Source: Exobasidium rhododendri (Eukaryota > Basidiomycota > Exobasidiomycetes > Exobasidiales > Exobasidiaceae). From it: a stretch of DNA of 64,000 bases. Below the pieces are notes generated by a model. It did no database searches. It saw only the letters and a list, made by a program, of their open reading frames with translations, and had not been told where the DNA came from. Positions 52,645 to 62,077 of this stretch are shown in pieces. Position 1 is the first letter of the stretch. The number at the start of each line of letters is the position of its first letter. The position numbers and the translations under genes are program-made. The stretch lies in assembly GCA_026210745.1 (NCBI GenBank), contig CP110631.1:2294001-2358000 (forward strand). Direction: 5' to 3'.

Positions 52645-55164
52645 ATGTTCTCGCCTATGTCTTCTGGCAGGGACAAGTGGGACGAGGCTGGCAGTAGTGG
52701 AGGTTCGAGGAACAAGATCAGCAAGGCAGGGACAAGTCCTCTCGCAAGTATCAATCGTTCCTTTCATTCAGCATCGAACATTGTAAAGGGAAAAGGAAAG
52801 AGTAAGAGTCTTGCCAGTCCTTCTGGTAGGATACTGGCGCCCGTACCGTCTGGCTCGCATTCATTGGCCTTCCAGAAGAATCAAAGTATTAGTAGGGCCA
52901 GGGCAGATCGTCCACCAAGACGCAACTTTTATGCAACTGCCTCTGTAGACGAGGGCAGAGGAGAAATCGAGGCTCTACTGTGTCCCACATCGTCGTCCAA
53001 TTCCAAAACAGGTGCGCGGACTTCTGGTGGGAGGAGGTACGAGGATGCTAGACGAAATCCCCGATGGAAGAATGCTTTCAGACCTAGCAAGAAAACAGTA
53101 GATCGATGGATGGAGAGTTGGTTCACTCGGTGGACAGTCCTGGCAGTGGTGCCCAGTGTCTTTGTGAGTGAAAAATTCGGGCTAGGTACAACATTTGTGA
53201 TACTCTCATCTTATCAGACTTCACTTCCAGGTATGGGTATGGTGTGCGATGCCGTTTCCGACCTCACTCGCCAAAGGCACGGAGCAGCACAGCGAGCCTG
53301 GTCATGTAGATGGACAATTTATGTTTTATCTAGTGTGGTACTATGGTATTTACAGTGCAGTTGGTGAGTAGGCTCGACATCTGCATCTCCCTGCCCTTTG
53401 GCTTACTCCTGCGAACAATAACCTTTCTCACAGGTCTCATTTACATAACTCAACTCTTCTCACTGTATCGGCTGAATTGGTGGCCAGCAGCGTTAGGAGC
53501 TAGAAAGTCCTACATGTCCTTTTGGCTCTTGTCTGTAGCGACAGGGTACGCACTGCATGTGCTAGCTTGGGATAGACTACCTTCCATGGGTGATAGTTGG
53601 CTTCCCGGCAATGAAGGGAAAGGAGGTGCGGACGACGACGAAGATAAAATTCAATGGCAGCGAAAGACGCCCTGGGTTGCTCTGGCCTTTGCAACGATGG
53701 CAATGCCAGCCTTTGTCTGTCTAGCGGGACTGAGAAGAGGTGGAAGGCAGACGTATCGACACAGTCTGACGGACACGCAAAAGAGTGAGTCGCTTTTGAT
53801 GGGAAGATTTCGTGCACTTGTAATCAATGCTCATCACGGCGCTACCTCGATCGATCCCGATACCAGCTTTTCTGGAGAACGAACTGAGTCGGCGAATTCC
53901 TGCTTCGTACACACGATTTCTATGGTTCATGGCTGTCATTGGAGCGGCCTTGATTGCCTTAATCGCAGGTCAAGGATATGCTAGTGTCTATCTTTCGACA
54001 TTGCCACATACCGGGCTCGATGGCACAGCTTATGTCGCATTCTGGACAGTCAATGTCAATATCTTACTGCTCGTCAGCACCTGGATCCTCGAACAAAAGG
54101 TTCGCAGTCGGGCTCTGATCTTTGTCATCAAGTACTATTACTTTCTGGTGAGACACACACACACACCTCAGACGAGGAGGAGAAGTACTGCTTAAAACAT
54201 GCAGTCCAGCTGACACCTTCCTTCTCTCTTACTCTCTCGACAGGTCTATTTCATGTCAGTCTACACTTTCTTTGAGCTTTGCCATCGCTATTCGGTATGT
54301 AGCTGTCCACTCACGCTCGATTCTATCTTGTTCCTTTCCGCAGCTTCTACCGAAATCTCTTTGCGAGATTGAACAGCTTTGACCAATTTGCTCTCATTCA
54401 GTTGCTGAGCTCCTTTTGGGTTTGCATCTGGTATCCGTTCAGCATGACGAGACGCTTTCACGCTTTGCTTTCGTACTTCAGCCTGGATCCAAGGTCGTAC
54501 GAGGAACACGTCGAAAGCATGGGACTAGGTGGGTCTAGATGGAGAATGATGATCGAGTAGGACGGTGTAGCGTGAGGCTGACATTGTTCGCTGTTCCTGC
54601 CCCACGAAGCATTCTACCTTCGGAATCTTGCACAGAACACCACCATGATCGCCTTTCTAGGCTGGGTCTCGATACTGCACTTTGGACCGAATCAGCGTAA
54701 GCTGCAAAGGAGAATCGTGCTCGACGTACTTGCCTGATGATCTCACCTTTGCCCACAGATATGTACCCCTTCTTTGCCTTTGCCGACAAGCGAGACCCTT
54801 ATAACTATCAACTCACGATGCTAGGCTCTTCAGCAATTTGGGCAAGTGAGCTGCTCTCTTCATTCGTAGCACGACAAGTGAGTGCACGGCTCCTGCGCTT
54901 ATTTAGACCCCGTTAGGAGAAGGATTCTGACCACGCAGAGGGACAGATCTGTCTATACTCACTCGACGTCGATGTGACGAATTTGGGGCTCGATGAAATG
55001 AGAAGCTACCCGGAGCTGGTGACAAGTGTCATGTGGACCAGTATTCACGTTCTGATGGACATGCTCCTTTTTCTCATCGTATGTATGAATGAGGCGTACG
55101 CATAAACGATCTCTTCTGACGATACCACATGTTCCCCTCCTCGTAGAAGCTGGACTTCAAGTAG
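52645..55164 (+). CDS. Polytopic membrane protein of unknown function, ten exons
   Basis: Exons: 52645-53163, 53231-53363, 53434-53784, 53867-54147, 54260-54294, 54344-54528, 54610-54696, 54759-54877, 54941-55078 and 55147-55164, giving 621 residues. I do not recognise the family. A Ser/Arg-rich cytosolic-type N-terminus (about 150 residues) leads to about nine or ten hydrophobic segments, for example FTRWTVLAVVPSVFVWVWCA, YMSFWLLSVATGYALHVLAW, FLWFMAVIGAALIALIAG, AFWTVNVNILLLVSTWIL and MIAFLGWVSILHFG. A conserved-looking loop reads FYRNLFARLNSFDQFALIQL, and the end is MDMLLFLIKLDFK. For exon five I use the acceptor after catgtcag (54259), because the earlier one breaks the frame. The exon count is far higher than in its neighbours. 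Confidence 0.75.
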
Positions 55165-55480
55165 TCACTCCAGATCTGCCGTCTCGGGTCTTGGAAATTT
55201 AATCTTCTTTTCCGTTCTTGCTGTGCCGATACCCTTCACTTTACATAGATACACTAGCACCATAGGAATTGAATTCCGTTATTTCTACGCTTCGAAGCCT
55301 TGTCCGGCGATACAGATAGGGGTGGGGCAGCAGTGGAAGGGGAGGAAAAGGACGGGGGAGGGGGAAGAGAAATAGAGTTGCACTGTAAGAATTCGCCCTC
55401 GGGAAGAACGGTGCAGCTGTTGTACTGCTCCATTTCTTACACCAAACGTGTCGAAGAAAGACGGGGTAGCGCAATTGTGA
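55165..55480. other. Intergenic: convergent 3' regions
   Basis: 316 bases between the stops of the membrane protein and SHR3. It includes a purine-rich patch (55335-55375). No gene or RNA is seen. Confidence 0.45.
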
Positions 55481-56359
55481 TCATCCTATGCTAGTCGCAC
55501 TCGTGCTTTGACTCATTCCACCGCTTTGCCTCTCCAATCTTCTCCTCTTCCTTCTCAATCTTGCTTCGTTTTCCTCTATTCTCTCTCTTCTCTCCAGTCT
55601 TTCCGAGTAGTACTGACCAGATTGTAGTATCAAGACTCCTACGAGAGCAACAGCCAAGACTGCATTAGAACTAGCCAAGTCTCGTAGCGGGAGAAGTACA
55701 TCATCTGTTGGATTCGACGGATTGGCCTGAGGTGGTGGTGTCGTCGGTGGTAGTGAGTAGAGACCTGATCAACGAGAGTGGAAGAGTGCGTCAGCTCGTC
55801 TGAACGTGCGGTTCATGATCTTAAGAAGAAAGAAAAGCAATACGCACTGGGCACTATCTTCTGCAGTGTAACTAGCCCAGAGGCACCATAGAGAACTTTC
55901 GGAGACGGGAAGGTAGAAAGGCGAAATAGGTTGCATTTAGTCCACATCCGCAAATCAGGGGTGCATCGCGAACAGCATCTCCTTCTCACATAGACTAGCT
56001 CCATCGAAGAGCCAATTGCTCTCTCTACCGCCTGCAGCCTTCAAGATGAGAATAAAAGAGCCTGCTAAACCGACTGCGTACTGGACTGTATTGAAAATTG
56101 CCGGCATCTCGACAAGTGTATGCGTGTAGTACAGATGCGCAGACAGTAGAGATGGTCGAGTCACTGGTGATTGCCACAAAACCAGGTGATCAGCTGTCCA
56201 GTGCATAGCCAAGGTGCCTGTAAAACGATGTCAAGGAAAAGAAGGCATTTAGCAATTTCCCAAGCTACATGCCCGAGTGCTGTACACCCCCATCAAGAGC
56301 CACGCACCCAGTAGAAACGACGTTGCGACGACCACGAGAGCAGTCGATAGGTCACCCAT
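55481..56359 (-). CDS. SHR3: Shr3-type ER chaperone for amino acid permeases
   Basis: Shr3 is a four-span ER membrane protein that folds amino acid permeases and packs them for COPII export. Exons: 56308-56359, 55990-56217, 55848-55895 and 55481-55764, giving 203 residues, close to the 210 of yeast. The sequence starts MGDLSTALVVVATSFLLG, joins to TLAMHWTADHLVLW, and then shows YYTHTLVEMPAIFNTVQYAV. The family hallmark NWLFDGASL-FLYGASGLVTL is split by the second intron. The last hydrophobic helix, SSNAVLAVALVGVLILQSG, precedes a very basic, Glu/Arg-rich tail of the kind that binds COPII. All four junctions are canonical apart from two GTGCGT donors. Confidence 0.88.
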
Positions 56360-56732
56360 CCTGCTGTGTTGCTCTGGTGGTACTATGAATTCCTCTTAGT
56401 GAAGCCTCGTTGCAGTCATCAAACAAATGCGCCCAGATGTGGAGATGTCTGCGTACGTACGGGGCGAGTGCAACGCAAAACAGTTCATGGATACATTTGG
56501 GTTGCGTGGGCACGGACTGAGAGAATTAAACTTCGGTCTCCCACGTGTTGTGGCTTCTGGGACGAGAGGCACAACCACAAACAAGGCCTAGTCTTCCTCG
56601 TCAAGTATACACGATGTATACATAGACCAGGGAGACGGTTGCACACTGCAGGGGAGTAAAGGGTATGCACCTTCTCGCAACCTTGATATTCAGTCATGCT
56701 GTGTCTCAATGTATAGATGCTGTGCTATGTAT
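56360..56732. other. Intergenic: SHR3 promoter and acyl-CoA ligase 3' region
   Basis: 373 bases between two minus-strand genes. No coding frame of note. The palindrome gtgtatacat (about 56602-56622) is the only visible element. Confidence 0.4.
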
Positions 56733-58771
56733 TTACAATTTAGCGTCCGTCTTTTCCTCCTCCGCAACGATCTTCTTGGCGATATCTCGTACTGTCCTGC
56801 GCAAGATTTTGCCACTGGGGGTCTGTCGTGCGAAGAATGGTGATTAGCGTGTGGGGGAAGAACCCTACTTGACCGCCTTCACCAGTTATTTTCAACTCAC
56901 CTTGGGAATGGCGTCGATCAATTCGACTCCTTTCAAATGCTTGTATCGGACTTTGTGATCGCTGACGTGCTTCATCACGCTTTCCTTCACTTTCTTTTCC
57001 TCGGCCGTATCGGCTTGACAACGCTTGAGCGCATCAGTGGACAGAGAGATGAAAGCAAGCGGTCTTTCACCAGCTGCCTCATCCAAAACACCTATGACGC
57101 AGGCATCCGATACGTCTGCATGATTCAACAGCCAACCTTCCAACTCAGCTGGAGCTACCTGAAAACCTCTGATGGCAAACTCTTTCAGCAGAGTCGTTTT
57201 TTACTGCATCCCACTCCGACGTACTCACTTTACCTTGATCAACTCTTTGAGTCGGTCGACGATGTAGAAGTCGCCATCTTTGTTCACCTTCGCCTCATCG
57301 CCAGTCCTGACCCAATTCCCTGCGATGAACATCTCCTCGGTAGCTTGCTTGTTGTTGCTGTAGCCCAGTGTATTCTGTGGACCTCGAATCCACAGCTCAC
57401 CTGCTTCTTCCAACCCACAATCTTTGCCCTCTGGAGTCACGATACGAGCTTCTGTGTCGGAAACTAATCGACCTGCGCTACCCAAGACACACTTCATATC
57501 AATCGGATGCATCAGCGTCAAGGTTGCAGTCTCTCTGGTGAAGAGGTAGTGGAGTGTGTAAGCATGACAGAGGACAAAGATTAACAGCCACCTGTTTAAA
57601 GTACTCACGTCATACCGTACCCTTGACCCCAATCCACGTCTGGCAGCAGCTTCATAAACAGTCGACTCAAGTCTTCCGACAAAGGAGCTGCACCAATCAT
57701 GACGAATCTCACCAACTTGCGGCACTCTTCGTGATATTTTTGAGCGTCGGGTGACTTGCAATACAATACAACCTGAGGAGGTACCAACCACCAGTGGGAG
57801 ATCTTGTATTTCACACAGGAGTCAAGCATGGACGCGATCCCTCTGAATTTAGGGATAACGATCGTCGTCATACCCCAGAAGAAGATGCAGTGAAGTCCGA
57901 TGATGAGACCGTAGATGTGAAACATCGGCAAGATACCCAGTGTCACATCCAAACCTGGTCTAAATCTTCCCTTTGCCGGTTTCAGCTGGCTTCCGATTTC
58001 GTTGAAGAAGCCGAATTGTAGGATGTTGGAGATTGGCGAAGAGTGTTGAATTGAGACGCCTTTTGGCAGACCAGTAGTACCACTGCTGAAGCTCAAAAGG
58101 GCGAGCTTCTCCTTTGCTTCACCTGTTTTCAACTTCCGTCGACCCTTTTCGATACTTGCCTCTCCGTTCTTTTCTACGTGTTCTCTTCCTTCTTCTATCA
58201 GTCCTGCAACTGTCCAAGCTCCTTCGATTCTTCTTACTATCTTGCCTCCGTTTGCTTTCTTACCATCTTCGATCTTCTTGGGATCCTGGGCAATCACCAC
58301 CTTCTCCCTCGCTATTCCCGCCTTTTGCGCCGCCTCGAATCCCGCCTTCTGAACATCCTGGTTGATGAAAAGGAGCGCTGCTTTACTTGTCTCGAGCTGA
58401 AAGGACAGTTCACTCGGTTGAAAGGCAGGATTGACTGCAGTGACAATCGCACCTATTCTGTGTGAAGCCCACATCATAGTCGGGTAATCGATGCAGTTCG
58501 CCGAGAAGAGTCCTACAGTCGTGTTCCACTCGATGCCTGCCTTTTCCCTCAGACCGACAGCCAACAGGTCGACTCTTTCTTTGACGTCCTCAAATGTGTA
58601 TCTATTTCCAGTCTCCTCATCAACGAACATGGCCAGACCGCTCTTCCGGATATCTGGCCTGAAGCTGGGAAAGTACTCAAACATGAAAGAGTACATGTCG
58701 ATGTCCTTTGGAAATGACTCCACACGTTTGCCCAGAGACTTGTAGATGCCATTCTCGGATTGGTACGTCAT
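56733..58771 (-). CDS. Peroxisomal AMP-dependent acyl-CoA ligase (4-coumarate-CoA ligase-like)
   Basis: ANL-superfamily enzyme that activates a carboxylic acid as an acyl-adenylate and passes it to CoA. Exons: 57609-58771, 57229-57534, 56901-57168 and 56733-56822, giving 608 residues. The P-loop LLSFSSGTTGLPKGVS is near residue 230. The A5 motif GQGYGMTETATLTL spans the first intron. NWVRTGDEA and VDRLKELIKVKGFQVAPAE (split by the second intron) form the hinge, and TPSGKILRR in the last exon supplies the catalytic lysine. The protein ends in AKL, a PTS1 peroxisomal import signal. The substrate could be a fatty, oxalic or aromatic acid: the group includes yeast Pcs60 and plant 4CL-like proteins. 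The short last exon is needed for both the catalytic Lys and the PTS1. Confidence 0.9.
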
Positions 58772-59240
58772 CGTCGTCGAGTATCGCGCACGGCAAGGGT
58801 AGTGATGGCCTTGAGCGAGGAAGTGGTGTGGAGAACAGAGGAAGAAAGTAAAAATGGAAGAAAGGAGGAAGAGAGGTCAGGGGGACAGGGCCTGGAGGAC
58901 AAGTTAGATGGCGTACGGATGTGTCGGTCGAGATTTCCCAACGTGGGGTAAGTCAGAAAAGAGGGACCCGACCCGCTAGAGTATATACACAGTCGTGTGC
59001 GGCAAAGTGAGTATAGATCCACCTCCACGTATCTGACATCTATCTCGTCGGTCTCGCTTGTCCGCGGGAATAGCCTTGAATACTTATCTCTGAAGGTGGC
59101 AGAATAAGCGCGGGAGAAAAGGCACTTCCCACACGACACAGCTCAACATGGCTCCAACACGGGAAGGACGATAAGACGGCGATATCGAAAAGCAAGGCTC
59201 TATATAATGTATTCCCTTCGCGTCTGGCAATGAGGACTGG
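58772..59240. other. Intergenic: acyl-CoA ligase promoter and sugar transporter 3' region
   Basis: 469 bases between two minus-strand genes. A purine-rich stretch (58835-58890, pyrimidine-rich on the coding strand) probably lies in the ligase leader. No other feature is seen. Confidence 0.45.
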
Positions 59241-60380
59241 CTACAGTGATCCCAAGCGAACATAAGTCACTGAGCCGAACACGACGAGGGCAGCACCAAA
59301 TGCAAAGCCTACGCTGATAGGTACGCCGAGTGCTATTGACTCGATGAGAATACTCAGTACCATGGCGACAGAAGTGGCTATCCCCTTGAGGATCGAATCA
59401 GTTTGTTGTAGGATGAGTGCGATGAGAAAACCACCGAGGGAGCGCATGACTACAGTAATCCAGGCCCAAGAGGTGAAGTTCTTCAGACCTGCTCCTTCGT
59501 ACAGCATTGCAAAAGTAGCGGGAATCAGACTGAAGAGCGACAATTGAGCATTCCGAATCCACAGACTCGTTCTCTTATCCATCTTGAGCACCTTTTCCAT
59601 ATAGACTGCTGCCCCACTGCCCAGCGTACAAGCTGCAAAGACTCCCATCACGCCGAATAGTTTGGCTATCATGAAAGCTTCCTGATCTTGCCCCGTTGCC
59701 GCTCCTTTGCTTTTGATCTTTGAAACAGAGACCATCACGACACCGACTAAGAGGATGAAGATACTTGTCCATTGTTGTCGTGTGTACCTCTTCGACAGTA
59801 GGTATGTCGATAGAAGCGCAGTGGCGAGGAGTTTGCTTTGCGTCACAGCTTGATAGGTGACTGCCGATACTGCCGAGATGCTCGCCATTTGCAAATTGTT
59901 CTGGGCAACGTAGAGAGCAGCGGGTACACCCAATTTCCAACAATCCTTCGTCAGGACTTCTTCCCAGAGTGAGTGGAGAGCTAAGAGGGAAACACTCCTA
60001 GACGATCGCCGGCTACGATAGTCATCGACATCATCTGTTGTCGAGTCACTCTGACCTTTGTTTTCGTCGCTCTCGTGACGCTTTAGAGCATTCTCCTCCA
60101 TCTTCCCTTCTTCCAGTACATCGTATCGATTCTTGATGACGGGCAGGCTCTTGTAGATGGCAGAGTACGACATTCCCAGACTGACAGCTAGCTTGAGTAG
60201 TTCGGCGAGGAAGATAGACGTCGGCACCGAATACAGGCCGCCGCCGCCTGGTGTAGCTTGACGACTTCGATGCATCAAAAAGGACAGACCGCTGGTATAA
60301 AGGACGAGTGTGGAAAGCAGAAGATACTGCTTCGGCGTCATGGCACTGGCAAGGCGCGAGCCAGATGTCGTGGTAGACAT
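59241..60380 (-). CDS. Golgi nucleotide-sugar transporter, UDP-galactose/SLC35A type
   Basis: One exon of 379 residues with about ten membrane segments. It exchanges a nucleotide sugar for the nucleoside monophosphate across the Golgi membrane. Characteristic stretches are PTSIFLAELLKLAVSLGM, VPAALYVAQNNLQMASIS, VTYQAVTQSKLLATALLS (the family's most conserved segment) and LQQTDSILKGIATSVAMVLS. A Ser/Asp-rich loop of about 45 residues separates the second and third spans. UDP-galactose is the likeliest substrate in this subfamily, but UDP-GlcNAc or CMP-sialic acid type members share the same motifs, so substrate is inference. Confidence 0.9.
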   Translation of the reverse strand: MSTTTSGSRLASAMTPKQYLLLSTLVLYTSGLSFLMHRSRQATPGGGGLYSVPTSIFLAELLKLAVSLGMSYSAIYKSLPVIKNRYDVLEEGKMEENALKRHESDENKGQSDSTTDDVDDYRSRRSSRSVSLLALHSLWEEVLTKDCWKLGVPAALYVAQNNLQMASISAVSAVTYQAVTQSKLLATALLSTYLLSKRYTRQQWTSIFILLVGVVMVSVSKIKSKGAATGQDQEAFMIAKLFGVMGVFAACTLGSGAAVYMEKVLKMDKRTSLWIRNAQLSLFSLIPATFAMLYEGAGLKNFTSWAWITVVMRSLGGFLIALILQQTDSILKGIATSVAMVLSILIESIALGVPISVGFAFGAALVVFGSVTYVRLGSL

Positions 60381-60817
60381 GAATGCTAAGCGAGTGGTTG
60401 AGACTTCACATCAAAGAGTGAGAAGGGCAAGAAGACGTGTCGAAGGGAGGGGGGATGTGAGCGTGCGTTACGTCTCTATCTGGTCTATCGATATCTGGAC
60501 CGTCGGACGCTCGGGACAGAGAGAGGAAAGGATAGGGTACAATCTCTTTTTTTCTGTTCAATCATTTTCTTCATAAAATTTATCATTCCTCGGAGCATAA
60601 ACCTTATTATTATTGCCCAATGCATCCAAACATTTCATATTGTCACACCTCTCGTTTGATTAACCAATCCTTACTTTACATGTAATCAACGGGGCGGTTG
60701 GATTACAAGGTTCGGCACTGATCGCGTCTGAGATGATAAGAATTAAATCCCCCCACCCCGGGCAAGTCGCAGCAGACCTAGACCTCATTACTTTCCTGCC
60801 TCGTAGTGCACCTTGTC
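60381..60817. other. Intergenic: sugar transporter promoter and methyltransferase 3' region
   Basis: 437 bases between two minus-strand genes, with an AT-rich stretch at 60545-60620. I looked for a tRNA here and found no acceptable T-arm. Confidence 0.45.
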
Positions 60818-61897
60818 TCACAATCGATCACATGCCACTCCAGCTTGGCGGCGTCTTTGGAAGAGACAGCTCCTGATTGGCCGACCATCTTCAGCGCGGT
60901 GTATTATCTGTCGAAGGACGTGCCATTCTATACCCCAGCTTTGCAGCAGCGTCTTCACATCGCTCTCTTCGAATCTCTTGGCTGCATCGGGTGAGAGGTA
61001 CTCTTGCTCTTCTTTGAGGGTCGTGAAATGGCTTATAGCGATGATACTGCCAGCGTGGGTGATGGCAGGCAGATTAAGGAGGAGAGGTCTGGGTAAGAAG
61101 CGGATGAGCAGGACAAGGTCGAAGGTGCTGTGGGGCAGAAATTCGTTGGCAAAGGAATGCAACGAAGCATCATCACCCTTATGACTCGGAGGGATAGGAA
61201 ATCCTTTCGTTTTAGAATCAGACCCGAGCTGTAAGGCCTGCAGGGTTCCCTCCATCGTTGCTTGTGCCCAGACAATATCTTCCGCGCGAGAGTGAGGCCC
61301 TTCAGTCAGACGCATGTCATGGCAGAGTAGCTTGGCTCGTTGAACAGTTTTCAGCAGATTGTCTACTCCTGTTGCTAGCCATGTGAATCGACTGTCTCTC
61401 CTTACGATCCAAGCCAAGTCTCTGCCAGCACCACAGCCCAGATCAACGATTGTCAAGGATGTCTTGTTGTTCTGCTCTTGCATGTCTCCTTCACACGCTT
61501 GCACAGCAATCTCAATAAGAGGTGACGGTTCAAACAAAAGTGCCGGAGCATCCTCTTCTCCTTCCTTAGCGACTAAATCTTGATCACTTGCGTCAATCCA
61601 GAAATTTTCATTGCTTGCATCGTTGCAGATCCAAGCGATAACGTTCCAGCGATGAAGGGACTCTTGCAGTATTTTGACTTCATCGGCGTTCTCGCAAATG
61701 ACTATCAGCTTCTTGCTTGGCGCACCAGAATCGCTTTTTGGAGGCGGCAGCCACGAATAGCGACAGTCGAGTCCCTCTATGCCGTCAATGTGCAGCGACT
61801 TCCGGATGTGACGATGACGGAACTGCTCCAAGTGACGAAAATCAAGGACGCCGACGTTCTCATGGTGCTCTGACAAGAGAGACACCTGAGGGTGCAT
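60818..61897 (-). CDS. Rhodanese-like and SAM-dependent methyltransferase fusion protein
   Basis: One exon of 359 residues. The N-terminal 95 residues look like a rhodanese module: VLDFRHLEQFRHRHIRKSLHI matches the first half, and LIVICENADEV stands where the active-site cysteine loop belongs. The cysteine is kept but the loop that follows is not canonical. From about residue 145 a class I methyltransferase begins, with motif I TIVDLGCGAGRDLAWI, then FTWLATGVDNLL, HSTFDLVLLIRFLPRPLL (motif IV) and AGSIIAISHFT. TehB-like enzymes have this last part. The substrate is unknown. ATG 61897 is used; the codon before it is TTG. Confidence 0.82.
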   Translation of the reverse strand: MHPQVSLLSEHHENVGVLDFRHLEQFRHRHIRKSLHIDGIEGLDCRYSWLPPPKSDSGAPSKKLIVICENADEVKILQESLHRWNVIAWICNDASNENFWIDASDQDLVAKEGEEDAPALLFEPSPLIEIAVQACEGDMQEQNNKTSLTIVDLGCGAGRDLAWIVRRDSRFTWLATGVDNLLKTVQRAKLLCHDMRLTEGPHSRAEDIVWAQATMEGTLQALQLGSDSKTKGFPIPPSHKGDDASLHSFANEFLPHSTFDLVLLIRFLPRPLLLNLPAITHAGSIIAISHFTTLKEEQEYLSPDAAKRFEESDVKTLLQSWGIEWHVLRQIIHRAEDGRPIRSCLFQRRRQAGVACDRL

Positions 61898-62077
61898 CAA
61901 GGGAGAAGCGTAGATAAAGTCCGAGAGGGAAGTCGAGAATTTAAATAATTAGACGCATACAAAACAGAGCCAAACGCCAGATTCGCGAAAGGCAAGGCCA
62001 AGTCGAGACAATTATGTGTATCAGCAGGAGCAGTGGTAGGATGACAGTAGCATGTAGAATACGGGACTCCATATCAT

